64,000 nucleotides of DNA from NCBI GenBank assembly GCA_022560025.1, contig JAFISE010000132.1:18499-82498 (forward strand), written 5' to 3'. The DNA is from Stagonosporopsis chrysanthemi (taxonomy: Eukaryota > Ascomycota > Dothideomycetes > Pleosporales > Didymellaceae). Positions 1 through 10,840 of this stretch are shown piece after piece; position 1 is the first letter of the stretch; each line of letters begins with the position of its first letter. The notes below the pieces were generated by a model. The model saw only the letters and a program-made list of their open reading frames with translations. It was not told the origin of the DNA and made no database searches. A program made the translations under genes and the position numbers.

Positions 1-330
1 GTTTGAGACAAGGTGATGACATGGCAGGCTTCCAAAGCCTACGCAGCAGACGGTACGGGATAGTTGAACTTTTAGCTGCTCGGATAGAGGAAGTCTCAAC
101 GTTTGTAAGAGTTGACGACGCCATAGCGATAGTAAATCGGACGTGCTGCTAGTTGGCGGTTCGAACTCCGACCGAACGGTCACGAATCCCTCTCGACTGC
201 GTGGTGACATCTTTCGCAATCTGGCGCACTGCGCTGATCTTATTCAATATCACTTCTCGTCAGCTCTGCCGCATCCTTCCAGCTGCTATCTCGATCAAGT
301 TGTGTCATCACAGTCACGGACAAAATCGCC
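1..330. other. No gene seen at left edge
   Basis: I see no supported coding exon before the ATG at 331. A short tRNA-like B-box at about 161-172 has no matching T-stem and is not called. Confidence 0.5.
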
Positions 331-1032
331 ATGTCTCCTCGAGCTGTCCACTTCATTCGACACGCCCAAGGATACCACAGCGTGGACGGTGACCAAACCA
401 TCCCGGACCCTGACCTTACGCCAAAGGGCCGTAAGCAGTGCGAGCAACTATCAACGACATTTCCACATTTTAATCGTATCGACCTCGTCTGCGCAAGTCT
501 CATCCGCCGTGCCATCCAGACAGCTTCAATCAGCATGGAGCCATACTTACAATCCGGGAAGAACAAAAACTTGGCTCTACCGTTGGCACAAGAGGCACCA
601 GCCGAGCCCGCAAATACCCCAAGTGGCATTGATCAATTGCAAGAGGACTGTGAGACCATTGTTAACTTTGAGCGATGCTTGCAATACGCGGACTATGCCA
701 CAAAGAAAGAAATCTTTGATCCCGATAGAACATCTCTGGAGGCACGAGCAATGATACTCCGCAAATTCCTACGGGATTGCAAGGAAGATGAGACTGTAGT
801 TGTGTCGCATGGACAATTCTTGCACTACGTCACCCGCGATGTCGATGACCAGGGAAATCAGATCAATGGAGATTAGGAGAATACCGAATTTCGATCGTAT
901 ATCTTCTGGCCAGTTGGTCACTTGGATGCATTGCTGCAAGAGACGGAAGAAAGCTTCAAGAGACGGGATGCGAGCGGGCCAGGGAAGCAAATGGGATCAG
1001 CTGATAATGCTGGAAACTTTCAAGAATTGTAA
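331..1032 (+). CDS. Histidine phosphatase (phosphoglycerate-mutase-like), with in-frame TAG
   Basis: This is a branch-1 histidine phosphatase, a family that hydrolyses phosphate esters through a phospho-histidine. The ATG at 331 opens MSPRAVHFIRHAQGYHSV; IRHAQG is the RHG-type catalytic motif and VVVSHGQFLH holds the second catalytic His. A TAG at 874-876 ends the frame after 181 codons. The same frame then continues open from 877 to a TAA at 1030-1032 with ENTEFRSYIFWPVG, which matches the usual C-terminal 'GxWxNTEYRSY' stretch of fungal homologues. The TAG stands where that family has Trp, so TGG to TAG is the simplest reading. An alternative is a very short intron (841-876, 36 nt, or 829-876, 48 nt) ending in this TAG, but both have poor GTC donors. 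The two catalytic histidines lie before the stop, so a truncated enzyme might still fold. No intron is needed otherwise. Confidence 0.72.
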
Positions 1033-1206
1033 CGTTCAAGAACTGTTTAATTTATGATGACCTCGATCAGGAATGATGCCAAAGCACAACGACTAAGCCA
1101 CAAGGAAATTTATGTCGTCGTTAAGAAGGGGACCCTATAGATCCAGGTGTCGATATGCCGGGTCAACTGCTACATGCTTCCTTCACATTCCGCGTTCATT
1201 CCGCGT

Positions 1207-1886
1207 TCATTCTTTGATCAGAACAGCTTCCATCGCTTTTGGAGGTACAAAGATCCTTGCAATACCACCCAGTATCGTGATGCACTGCCCCTTCGAGTCA
1301 ATACGACAACATTTTACAAAAGTTCCCTACTTACCATCATATCCAGCCACAGAGGGCTCCACTTCCCAAGGGAAAGCTGCGTATCCCAATCAGAGAAAAC
1401 GCGCATTACCAACCAGAAAGTCGGAGGATTTTGCTGTCCCAAGTCGCGGAAAAACCTGTTCATTGTAAGTACAGGAGGAAACGACTTACAGCGAATCTCC
1501 TGCACGATGTTCAGGGAAGAGGTATAGACCTACGCTTCTTTGTATTCTCCATCAGGCTGGCAAGCTTCTCTGAGCACCATCTTCACACCAGTTACACCCA
1601 CAAACCCATGCACGGTACAGCGCTTTACAACCAGCATGCCGTCGCTTGGCGTCACACGCCGCCATACACCATCACAGTAGATGTCCAGCTCCCCCTCCAG
1701 AATCGAAAGGTACTCGTCATGATAGCGGTGCCAGTGCAAAGGTACTTTGAAGAGCTTGCCTTTTCCCTCCCAGGTCGTTTCGGTCCATCGGTGCTCTGGC
1801 GAATGGGTTGGCTGCGAGTCATCCACAAAAATGCGCATCAGGCTGCCTTCGACAGGCGAGCATGCTGGACGTTCGTGGATCGTCAT
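1207..1886 (-). CDS. Cupin-domain protein, three exons
   Basis: This is a small single-domain cupin of 183 aa, function unknown. The start ATG at 1886 begins MTIHERPACSP. Exons are 1534-1886, 1335-1455 and 1207-1284. Intron 1 is 1456-1533 (78 nt, GTAGGT...ACAG) and intron 2 is 1285-1334 (50 nt, GTAAGT...GCAG). The cupin core shows HWHRYHDEYLSILEGELDIY (metal-site-like H-x-H and E) and later KRCTVHGF. The spliced C-terminus reads EYKEAFFRDL, then PPTFWLVMRVFSDWDT, then GGIARIFVPP, the usual tail of fungal proteins in this family. Without splicing, exon 1 appears to stop at 1530 because the donor itself contains the TAG. The substrate cannot be told from sequence. Family assignment is firm; the exact donor of intron 1 is inferred from frame and homology pattern. 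Confidence 0.82.
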
Positions 1887-3433
1887 GGCCTGGTTGGTCG
1901 TGATGAGTCTAGTGATACTGAGGTCTGTGTGGGCACGAAGCTCGGTTTATAAGAGCGGACGTTACTGGCCAGACCAATCACATGTGCGCATGCGTCATGA
2001 GAGGTAGATCTGTGCCATACAAGAAGGCTGAGGCAGCAACACGCAGACCCGCAGGTATGGTATGGATATGTGAACTCGGCCTCGGTCTTTCCGAACGCCG
2101 ATGCAGCACCTCGCAAATTGACCTGGGAAGCATACATCTAGGCATGCTACTTACAACCTTCCCACATCGGTATCTCCAACGGACTTGACATTTTCATTAG
2201 TCATTTGTTTTCTTTGCTCTAGAATGAAATGTGTGATGACAGGATCCACCAAGGCGGAAACTGATGATGAGTCCCGCATCATCTTTGAGAGCGCAGCTAG
2301 TCTCGACTGGAACCCATCGGCAAGCTTGTCTGCATTGCTCCGACCATGTGCGGCTTGAGGTGTACACGAGTTGGCGAATGGGCATTGCTCTGCTACATCG
2401 CCGTCGTTTGTTGACTCTGGGTGCGACTTCAAGCTATTCTCGCACGAGACCTCGAGCTCGACTTTCTCGGGGATTCAACAGACACCCATCGCGGAATATG
2501 ACGGCGGATAGGCGTCTCTATTTTGCACCGAAAGAGCAAAGGACGTTGTTGGGGGCCAGGTCAGCAGTACGCAGGAAAATGTGCTCATCTGAGGTTCCGC
2601 GCAGAACCTTTCACACCTTACCATAAACGTGCCAAAAAAGAGGAGATCTATTGTGATCGATGGTACTAGATATAGTCAACTTCGCTGGCATGGTTGTGGT
2701 ATGGTATGCCTCATGCACCAGTCGCAATCACGGAATAAGCGGTGGATGTTACACAACAAGAGGTATGGTTTCGACCTGTTGTTGCTGGATACACGGAACA
2801 AGTACAGAATTTATAGAACTTTTTCATGCAACACTTGTGTCGATAAAAGTATAAAAGAGGCTGCGCGACGTTGTAAATTGCGCAAACAAAAGAATCAGGA
2901 ACGAGGCTATGTTTGTGCATGAGAAATACCCCTTATAGGTAACCATGCCGTAAATGAGCCCATCCGGAAGGCTCCATTGCGGAGATTTCGGTTGGTCTTT
3001 GGACCGAAATCAGTACACGACCAGTGCTCGACCTTGAACTCCCGCTGTGTGCCGGGTACTGGAAAAACAATGGTCCGTACGAGGATTTCTATACCTATGA
3101 GAGATGCAAGTGAAGGAACACGATGTCACTGTCAAAAGACAGGTGCCGCCTTCTCACGGCAGTTCAGAGAGTCATGTTCCGCACGTGATCTGGTTAGCAG
3201 CTTCTTGAAGGTAAAGGAGGCGTGAGCGGCGAAACGCTAGCTTACCACACTTGCACTTTTAGAGCACCCACAAGAACACTCCAAGAACTCTCCAAGATCA
3301 AGACATTCTTGGCGATCACGAAACTGTGCTCTAAATCATCGAGATAATGCCGTTGCTAGCATATAATAAATCAAGTAACTCAGTCTATTAGAAGCAATAC
3401 ATTTTCAACTTCTTGCTTTTCCAACCATCCATC
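1887..3433. other. 1.5 kb without a supported gene
   Basis: Short minus-strand frames at 2151-2432 and 1883-2137 could be joined by a 41-nt GTAAGT...CCCAG intron, but the product resembles nothing I know and is not called. The right end holds the promoter of the lactonase-like gene. Confidence 0.4.
3362..3370 (+). promoter_or_regulatory. TATA-like box of the lactonase gene
   Basis: TATAATAAA lies about 65 nt upstream of the ATG at 3434, on the coding strand. Position fits a fungal core promoter; function is inferred. Confidence 0.4.
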
Positions 3434-4748
3434 ATGACCATTATTGGTTCGCTACTGCCGAACAGCCTGCTGGTGGCAGCGCTTCTACTAGTCCCCACGG
3501 GCGCACAGCAGCTTTTTGCTGCTCATTCTGATGGCAACGTCAGCACACTAGCACTTGCAGCAAATGGTCTTTCAGTCACATCCGTTACGTCCGCGTGTGA
3601 AGCAAACTCAGCCACTTTGAACCTCGATCATTCTCGGCGGATTTTGTACTGTCTTGACCGAGGACGAGCTCCCAGTACACAGGGCTCTCTCAACTCGTTC
3701 TCGATTGATTCCGCAGGCAAACTCAATAGAATAGCACGCGTAAGCGCGCCTTTTGGGGGCGTCACTGCCGAATACTTTGACATCCCTGGGACTGGTGTCC
3801 GAGGCTATGTATCCGCCTCCTAGTAAGTCAGAAGATCATAGCCCTACGCGTTTGTGGCACGGCTGAGTCGAGATACAGCAACAGGAGTGCCATTGGAGTC
3901 TACCGCCTGGGTAAGAATGGAGCACTCACAGAGCCGCTGCAGACGGTCCTCCCCAACATTACCACGGCTGGACCAGTGACATTGAGGCAAGACCGCAGCT
4001 ACTTGCATCATGTCATTTTGGACCCAACTCGGGAATTCCTGCTAATGCCTGATCTTGGAGCCGATCAAATTCGTGTATTCAGGTACAATAAGCAAAACAT
4101 TGCACCACTGCAGGAACTTGCTCCTTTGGTCACAAACCCTGGGACAGCACCACGACACGCAGTCTTTTGGCGCTCGCCAGAGACTGGCCATCTGTACCTC
4201 TTTTTCAACGGCGAACTCGATCAAAAGATCTATTCTTACCGCGTCCACTACACAAAGAATGGATTGTCTTGGAGCCAACCTTTCTCGATTGTCTCCATCA
4301 GTGACAGTCTTCCAGCGGAGACGGCGCCTACCAGTGAGATCGCAATCACGGTAAGACTATCCACAACTCATGATCGGTTTGTTCAGCAAATGCTTACATG
4401 CTCTGATAGCCGGACGGTCGGTTCGTGATTGTATCGAACCGCGATGTATCCTTCGCCGCCTCAGTCATCAACCGAACCAAAAACACTGATACCCTTTCGG
4501 TCTTCGCCATAAACGCCAATGGTACCTTGAAGCCAATTCAGCAAGCTCCCTCTGGAGGATATTCACCTCGCCAGTTCATGATCAACAAAGCTGGTGACAA
4601 GATCGCCGTCGGCCATCAGAACAACAACACAGTAGTTGTATGGAAGCGCAATGTAAAGACAGGGAAAATCGTTAGCGAAGCTGACGGTGGTAAACTGGGC
4701 GTTGTGACCCTGACTGGAGCTGTGGTATTTACTCAATGGGACGAGTAG
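3434..4748 (+). CDS. Secreted lactonase-like seven-bladed beta-propeller protein
   Basis: This belongs to the lactonase/3-carboxymuconate-cyclase-like beta-propeller family (bacterial relatives include 6-phosphogluconolactonase Pgl). The product is 399 aa from exons 3434-3822, 3879-4350 and 4410-4748, with introns of 56 and 59 nt (GTAAGT...ACAG and GTAAGA...ATAG). The ATG at 3434 starts a signal peptide, MTIIGSLLPNSLLVAALLLV, ending near TGAQQ. Typical blade motifs follow: LDHSRRILYCLDRG, HHVILDPTREFLLMPDLGADQI and FVIVSNRDVSF, then SPRQFMINKAGDKIAVGHQN near the C-terminus. Secretion sets it apart from cytosolic sugar lactonases; similar fungal proteins include secreted antigens with no proven activity. 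It lies just upstream of two arabinan-type hydrolases, so a role in sugar-lactone handling is possible but not shown. Confidence 0.85.
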
Positions 4749-5481
4749 ACGTGTGTGTGAGACTCAGCTCGCCAATTTAGGTACCCAGTAAGCCGTCCGC
4801 GCATACCTGTGGCCGCTGCATTTTATCAAAAAATTGTCGCTCACGCTTTTTCCGTTGCCGAGTAAAAGTTACGCCCGTTGAGAAGCTAAATTTCGATATA
4901 CTATACCCTGGGCGGGTTCCCTACAGCCGCTTCGCTTTGCAGTCACACTTAAAGGACCTTGGTCCTAAAAATCTATTCACCACGTTGCTGAGTATAGATT
5001 GTCCAGCGCGGATACAGCTTCATTTGCGACTGTATGGGCCTACAGATGTTACGTTTGATCATTGCAGTAGGCCAACCTGACATACAGCAATGGCAACGCT
5101 TCTAGGAGCTATGTGCTCAAGGTCGCCATCGTGACAACCCTAACACTAGATTTGTCTCAAATAGCTTTGATGGTTGTACGCAGAAAGCGTACAGGTATTG
5201 TTCGTAAGTGAACTCCACTTAGTAAGGATACTAGCGAATATGTCAGGTATGCTGCCAGCGCAACATGCTGAGGTCCGCTCTTCAGCATTTCTATGACGAC
5301 AATGCTATTTATTGAGTTGGCAGAGGCAAAGCTACTTCTCACTGGAACCTTAAGGCTTTTTTATGTGTGATGGTAAGTTTTAGAGAATTCACACAAATTA
5401 AGTGATGGCTGTTAAAGTATCATTGTTAAATTATTCTCGATAAGGCTCAAGCTTAGCATAACTACCCTAGTGCAGAAAGAT
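4749..5481. other. Intergenic, converging 3' ends
   Basis: This stretch separates the 3' ends of the lactonase-like gene and the first GH43 gene. It is rather AT-rich and I see no coding exon or RNA gene in it. Confidence 0.5.
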
Positions 5482-6540
5482 TCAGACGGATCTGTACTTA
5501 GTCTCGATGGCGTCGTACTGCTGTTGGTTCAGTGGAAGGATCCACCCGTGCTTTGTGTTCTTCGTGAAGTTCGTTGTATCCGACAATTCCCATGCACTCA
5601 TATCATCAAGTGTACGCGCTTGGGCGGGGATGTAAGTATCTGTCGAACTTTGATCAATCCAAAGGTGGAACAGTCCAGGATCAACGTTGTCTCGGAATGC
5701 TAGCTGACCCTCGTTGTTTGAGTATTGGCTTGCAAATGTGACTCTTGTACCATTGGGTGCATCGCCAACATTGGTCCACGTGCCCAAAATACCGTCCGAA
5801 GAGCGCTGCTGCCAAATTCTGTAGTCGACCTCGCTCTTCACCCAGCGATACCACACGTTTTCACCTTGCTCAGGTACGTGAAGGAGCGAACAATCAATGA
5901 CTGGGTATCCTGGGCTGTAGTAAACTTGTTCCTCGGAAAACGTCTCGAAGTCTTTGGTAGTCGCGTACATGAGCTGGTTAGGTGGGGAACGGCCGGTGCG
6001 GTCAACATCTGCTGGGTCCCAGTAACGTGATGAAAAGATGATGATGAACTCCTCGCGGGTTGCGTCCCAATAAGACTCAGGTGCCCATACATTGCCGGCG
6101 GAGACGTTGGCTAAGGGTGCGGAGAGCCGGGGCTCGCTCCAGCTTGCGAGATCTGTCGATTCCCAGATGACTATACTCCTACTGCCAAAGCGAGTTGCAT
6201 TGATGAAATCTCCGCCAAGCGCGTTGACTTTAAGATCGGTAGCATGGAGCCAGTACTTGCTGTTGTCTGGTGCTGCGATGATGAAATGATCGCGTACGCC
6301 TGTTGTCCCAATCTTGCTCTCTAGGATCCGCGCCGTCTCCAGTGTACCATCGTACGACAGCTGACGATACGAGAGGGCGTTATTACCGTCAGACAAGTGC
6401 ATGTACACTTGCTCATCGTCGACGGGGAAGTTGGCAAATAGGTAACCAACCTTCTCATCGTCTTGTCGGGTCTTGAGCTGAGCAGCGAATAACACTGTTG
6501 TCGACGCTGCGAGCGCCAGCAAAAAGCTTTTGAGATGCAT
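5482..6540 (-). CDS. Secreted GH43-type arabinosidase
   Basis: This intronless gene encodes 352 aa. A signal peptide (MHLKSFLLALAASTTVLFAA) is followed by a five-bladed propeller typical of glycoside hydrolase family 43, which cuts alpha-L-arabinofuranosyl or beta-xylosyl linkages in plant hemicellulose. Visible family signatures are VGYLFANF, QVYMHLSDGNNALSYRQL, TGVRDHFII (usually RDPF, here with His), GSRSIVIWESTDLASWSEPRL, NVWAPESYWD and PVIDCSLLH. Several NxT/S sites fit an extracellular protein. The closest relatives I recall are small fungal arabinosidases of 320-360 aa, so the length is complete. The Pro-to-His change beside the RD motif is mild and need not abolish activity. The gene sits head-to-tail with abfB, both on the minus strand, 0.7 kb apart. 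Exact GH43 subfamily and substrate are not decidable by eye. Confidence 0.85.
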   Translation of the reverse strand: MHLKSFLLALAASTTVLFAAQLKTRQDDEKVGYLFANFPVDDEQVYMHLSDGNNALSYRQLSYDGTLETARILESKIGTTGVRDHFIIAAPDNSKYWLHATDLKVNALGGDFINATRFGSRSIVIWESTDLASWSEPRLSAPLANVSAGNVWAPESYWDATREEFIIIFSSRYWDPADVDRTGRSPPNQLMYATTKDFETFSEEQVYYSPGYPVIDCSLLHVPEQGENVWYRWVKSEVDYRIWQQRSSDGILGTWTNVGDAPNGTRVTFASQYSNNEGQLAFRDNVDPGLFHLWIDQSSTDTYIPAQARTLDDMSAWELSDTTNFTKNTKHGWILPLNQQQYDAIETKYRSV

Positions 6541-7259
6541 CTTGAAAGAAGCTGGTGATTCAGAGCCTGAAAATGATGTTTCGACCTACCTTGCCCCCTG
6601 TACTTATATTCCTCTTCATGACTTCCGCCAAGTCAGATTCAAGACGGACAAACGCTAGATCCATCGCAGCGTGTGTCACCATGGGAGTGTAGAGCATAGC
6701 GCCAAGAGCCTTTGTGAAGTCATCGCGTGGTGATTGACAAGAATGAACTCCTCGAATTGTGCTCACTCGCTTAGGTGTTCGGCGGGTGCGGGGAACACAT
6801 CTCGGGGAAACTACCGACTTTATGGGGAACAACGTTTTGGGGAGTGCCGATCGTTCGTACAGCAAATTACCTGCCTGTCTAGTAAATGAGGACTACGGGG
6901 TACTCCACAGCAGCGATCACATTGAACTTCATGTGCATGAGGTAGTGCCGAAGCGGTGAGTTGCTCGTAGTCACATGCAGTCAGTCGCTTCTGAAGCAAA
7001 AGTTCTCTGCCGCATTCTTGAATGTCGCATTGGAACGTTGATACTACTGAGAAATGCAATGATGAGCAACAGTAATAATGGTGTCTTGATCATCGTTTGT
7101 TCATTCACCAACGCCAAGGCGCTAAACAATCCCCGCTGTAGAAGCTAAGAAATCCGAAACCTTTCGCACAACACTCGTACATCAGCTCTTGCTTCAACTT
7201 GCTCCAGCACATCTGCGATGTTCAAGTACACTGTCATAGCGCTTCTCGTCGGTGAATGG
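6541..7259. other. Promoter region of the GH43 gene
   Basis: This spacer lies between abfB (3' end) and the GH43 gene (5' end). A TATATT/TATAAG-like run at about 6603-6610 on the minus strand lies some 65 nt before the GH43 start, next to a CCCCTG run that fits the CreA consensus. No coding exon seen. Confidence 0.4.
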
Positions 7260-8768
7260 CTAGGCAAGACCAGTGCTAGTTGCCCAGGTAGCATCATTGC
7301 TGAAGGAGTTGGCGGCGTCGAAGTCATGAACACCACCGTTGCTCGCAATGTATCCAGCATTGGCGTAATGACGAATCCAGCGAGTAGGATAGCCCCACGC
7401 ACGAATTGAGGAGCCTGTGCCAGATAGGCCTGACTGAGGGCAGAATGTCGTGTCCTCCTTGAAGGCTTTGGAGCCATCATTGGCAGCTACCTGAAGCGCG
7501 AAATTGTAGTGTCGAAGGTAACTGCCCGCGGTATCTTTTGATTCGAACGAATAGCATCCGCTGTTGCCTAGACCTGTACGAATTGTCCAACTTGCAGCCT
7601 GCTTAAGAGCAGCGCTGCTGGAAGAAGAGACGATTTGTGTGTTGACAGTGGCTCCGGTGTGCGCGAGATACCGGTCAGTATATCCGGATGTCGTGGCTTT
7701 GAATGACACCGAACCCCCGACTGTGTATGCGGGCCCGCTGACTAGAGAGGTGGTCGCATATTTGGCCGCTACAATGTCTGCCTGCACAGAATTCTCAGTC
7801 GTGTCACTAGGGTAGCCCGTTGTCATCACGCCCTCGTAAAAGGTACCCTGGGCACCATTGCTGTTGTCACCGCCAATACCCAGAATGATGGCCCCTTCCT
7901 TGGACATAGGATTGTAACCAGAGCCGCTTGGTCTTCCGCCACTGTAGTATGTCGCCAATGCTCCAGACGCGCCGTTACCGCCACGGATTGCCCATGTACC
8001 GGGCTTGCCTTTGATGACTGCAGTAACAAAGCGATACGTGATGCTCGGATCACCAGTGTTTTGTTTCGCGCCCTGTCCTGAGAACAGGCCGTTCTCGAGA
8101 TCTGCCATAATCCAAGGGCCACTGCCCGCTCCACTACCCCAGATGGTGTTGTCACCATAATAAATGGCCTCCATGTGGCCATTTCCGGTGTCAAGGTTGT
8201 TGGTCTCGGCGTTGCCGTAATCGAAACAGCAAGCACCGTTGTAGTGAGTGCCGTCGAGGACCGCATACATTCCTTCTGCTGCATCTCCAGTAGCAGAACC
8301 GCTCACTTTGTTGTTCCGGTATCCCGTCCCTGGTGATACAAATACTCCGTACGCTTTCTGTCCGTTCAGAGTTACTGGGGCGCCAATCGCACCTGCCAAG
8401 TTGTCGTAGCCGTTGGACTCAGGACCCTTAAAGCCTCCGGGCGGAGCTTGGGTAAGGTGGTTCTCGCGACCAGATTGATCGTAAACAACGGTGATGAGGC
8501 AAGTGGTACCAGAGCAAAAGGTGTCCTGAGCAGCAGCATTGGCTACGCCACCCTTCGACTTGGGTGCTATGTCGGTTGTGGTGTTGTCGGAACCGCGTTT
8601 CACCTGATAAAGTGCTCCAGTATAGGCACTGTACAAAGCACGCGTCGTACTATGTGCAGCAATGCATGGTGTGTTGCCGGAAGCATAGATGTCACACGGT
8701 GCAGCGGCAGCAAGTGAAAGGCCCAAAGCTAACACGGCAGAGCGTGAATAGGCCGAGCGTGATGCCAT
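7260..8768 (-). CDS. abfB: GH54 alpha-L-arabinofuranosidase B with CBM42
   Basis: This secreted enzyme releases terminal alpha-L-arabinofuranose from arabinan and arabinoxylan. The intronless gene encodes 502 aa, close to the usual 499-506. Residues 1-23 form a signal peptide ending AAAAP, and the mature start CDIYASG is typical. The GH54 catalytic domain runs to about residue 340. MADLENGLFSG places the nucleophile at E225, and GIGGDNSNG places the acid/base at D301; their spacing of 76 equals that of E221/D297 in the Aspergillus kawachii enzyme. The vicinal disulfide cysteines appear in NGACCFDYGNAE. The C-terminal 155 residues are the arabinose-binding CBM42 beta-trefoil, with its repeated RHY-type motifs (SYLRHYNF, RWIRHYANAG). 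A TATAAAG box lies about 90 nt upstream. The identification is very secure. Confidence 0.96.
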   Translation of the reverse strand: MASRSAYSRSAVLALGLSLAAAAPCDIYASGNTPCIAAHSTTRALYSAYTGALYQVKRGSDNTTTDIAPKSKGGVANAAAQDTFCSGTTCLITVVYDQSGRENHLTQAPPGGFKGPESNGYDNLAGAIGAPVTLNGQKAYGVFVSPGTGYRNNKVSGSATGDAAEGMYAVLDGTHYNGACCFDYGNAETNNLDTGNGHMEAIYYGDNTIWGSGAGSGPWIMADLENGLFSGQGAKQNTGDPSITYRFVTAVIKGKPGTWAIRGGNGASGALATYYSGGRPSGSGYNPMSKEGAIILGIGGDNSNGAQGTFYEGVMTTGYPSDTTENSVQADIVAAKYATTSLVSGPAYTVGGSVSFKATTSGYTDRYLAHTGATVNTQIVSSSSSAALKQAASWTIRTGLGNSGCYSFESKDTAGSYLRHYNFALQVAANDGSKAFKEDTTFCPQSGLSGTGSSIRAWGYPTRWIRHYANAGYIASNGGVHDFDAANSFSNDATWATSTGLA

Positions 8769-8858
8769 AATGTAAACACAGGAAAAGGTTGTAACGAGGC
8801 CTTGGAACTTTCAACGAAACGGGTTGTTTGTGACTGTTTGTGACGGAGGTGACGGTCC

Positions 8859-8865
8859 CTTTATA
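8859..8865 (-). promoter_or_regulatory. TATA box of abfB
   Basis: TATAAAG on the minus strand lies 91-97 nt before the abfB ATG at 8768. Motif and distance fit a core promoter; no transcript data. Confidence 0.5.
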
Positions 8866-9594
8866 ACATCTCAGATTGTCCTCAAAAGGTCCGGCTTTCG
8901 CATGGCACTTTGAAGAGCTACGTCCGTGTGGTCATAAGCGCAAATGAAACTCGATTCCGGGGCCCCGGATTCTGTATCGGAAGTAAACCGATACAGACAG
9001 ACACTGCGGAGTGTACACGAATCCCTCTCGTATTGGCGGAAGGGATACCCCTAAGATACCATCGTGATTGCCAGCGTGATCAACGAGATTAAAAGTCCCC
9101 GTGTTTTTTGCGGGGTGCGGTCGGCAGAAGCCCGACAAGATGCTTGAAATGGACTAATCACGGAACGAAGCACCGCACCGAGCACAGCAGAATATTGCCT
9201 CGCACCCACTTGTAGTAGTAGCTAGATAGATTAAGCTTTACCGAGGCGAGCTTGTTGATGACAAGAGCATGCCGATCGCGGTCCACAATTGTACCAGTCC
9301 TATGCCGCGGCCCACTTGATGGAGATTTAGTTCATGGTCCACCAATAATGGAGCTGCCTTCTGGTCGTGCTGTCCCTGTGGTCCGTTTGTGATCAATTTA
9401 ACGTACGATACCACATGCTTACCCTGAAGCGTACATAATCAAAATTTCCATGTGTTAGGATTGGTTCATGATATTTATACACCATGCTTCCACAGTCGTG
9501 CCATAACGCTTGCTCCATGCATGACTTAGAGGCCAGTGGATAGGGAACGATTCTATTATGTAACGGGGTGTGTTCAATTAACACAAAATACTGC
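8866..9594. other. Intergenic between abfB and the beta-lactamase-like gene
   Basis: The left part is abfB promoter. A palindromic CGGGGCCCCGG at about 8957-8967 contains CreA-like GGGG cores and could serve catabolite repression. I see no gene here. Confidence 0.4.
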
Positions 9595-10840
9595 TCATAC
9601 TGCAAGCTTGGTCCATACCGCTGTCTCAAATCTAGCAATGACATCCCAAGTCTTGCGGTCTGCCCATGGTGATACCTGCGCCGCAAAGAAGGTTGCCAAT
9701 CTGCGATCGCGATTGACACTCCAAGCCAAGTTCGGTAGCCCAGACCACGACAATGTACCTGCAGGTCTAAAGTAGTTCTCCCTTTTCACATCTTCTTCCA
9801 TGAGCAACCCACCAAGTCCATGATTGGCGACGACACCCTCCATGCTGTCGTCAAGGGAGCACTGATACATAGTCTCTCCATTTGCGTGTAAGTCGTGAAG
9901 AGCTGAGCTGCCAGGTGAGAATTGCGGGGCAAACATCTGATCTACCGATGCTTTTGTTAGAAGCTTTGGTGTCTCTTGCAACAGGTCCGCCAGTACTCTT
10001 GTATAGTCATGCACATCTGCGTACATGCCTATGCCACCAGCCTCCTTCACGGGCTCGGGCGAAAAAGGGTTTGGTCCATCTGCCAACATTCCATCTGCTT
10101 TACGCGTCGACATGCGCGCGAGCTTTTCGGCAACCCAAGGTTTGCGTGACAAGTGCCAGGTGAACGTCACGATACCAAGAGGCTTTGCTATCTTGTCGTC
10201 AACGTACTCTTCAAAGCTCTTGTCTGTCAACCTCTCAACCAGTAAGCTGGCCCAGTCCAGTCCACCACTGTAATTCCAGCTGGTACCGGATTCATAGGTT
10301 CGGGGATAAGTGTGACCTTTCACCACATCGCCATCCAGCACCAAGGCAGGAACCTCGCCTCGAGAGGCACGCCATGTATGCATGGCTGGAACAAGCCAGT
10401 CGTACGTCGCGCCGCTGGAATGCGTGATTAGATGTCGCAGTGTGATAGATTCTTTAGCTTGTTCCGACTTGAGTACTCCATCTTCGGTCTGTGAAAGGAT
10501 GGGTTGAGATGATAGTTCAGGGAGGTAGCGATCTAGAGGCTCATCCAGAGTGACAAGGTTCTGTTCTACCAGCTGTATCGCCGCGATGGATGTGATCAGT
10601 TTCGTGCAGGATGCAACATAAAATGTCGCGTCAAATTCCAGAGGCGGAGCGTCTTCGATAATACCGTCGGTACCCGCTACCTTCTTGTAGATATAATTCC
10701 CTGTAAGCATCAGCGAATATCCAAAGATCTGACAGACTTATGAACAAACCATTCCTGTCTACAACTGCCATCACTGCACCGGGAATAACATTGGATGTCC
10801 TGCCAGTCGCATGGTCGAGGTATGCTTCAAAGCTTTCCAT
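9595..10840 (-). CDS. Serine beta-lactamase/transesterase-family protein
   Basis: This 398-aa protein has the beta-lactamase (class C)/esterase fold shared by fungal transesterases such as LovD. Exons are 10750-10840 and 9595-10700, with an intron of 49 nt (GTTTGT...TACAG). The ATG at 10840 gives MESFEAYLDHATGRTSN. The catalytic SxxK motif is SCTK at residues 61-64, inside FDATFYVASCTKLITS. The second motif region is SGTSWNYSGGLDW, and ANHGLGGLL stands where the third, KTG-like motif occurs. No signal peptide is visible, so a cytosolic place is likely. Such proteins act as esterases, acyltransferases or amidases; the substrate cannot be read from sequence. It lies within the hydrolase group but no polyketide synthase is nearby, so a LovD-like pathway role has no support here. 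Confidence 0.85.

Noticed and set aside
156..175. tRNA-like B-box (GGTTCGAACTCC)
   Set aside because: The flanking bases do not form a T-stem and no acceptor stem or A-box could be placed.
1883..2432. Two minus-strand frames that could be spliced with GTAAGT...CCCAG
   Set aside because: The joined product shows no recognisable family and its start and end are unsupported.
9595..10840. LovD-like role for the beta-lactamase-family protein
   Set aside because: No polyketide synthase or other secondary-metabolism gene lies nearby; only the fold can be claimed.
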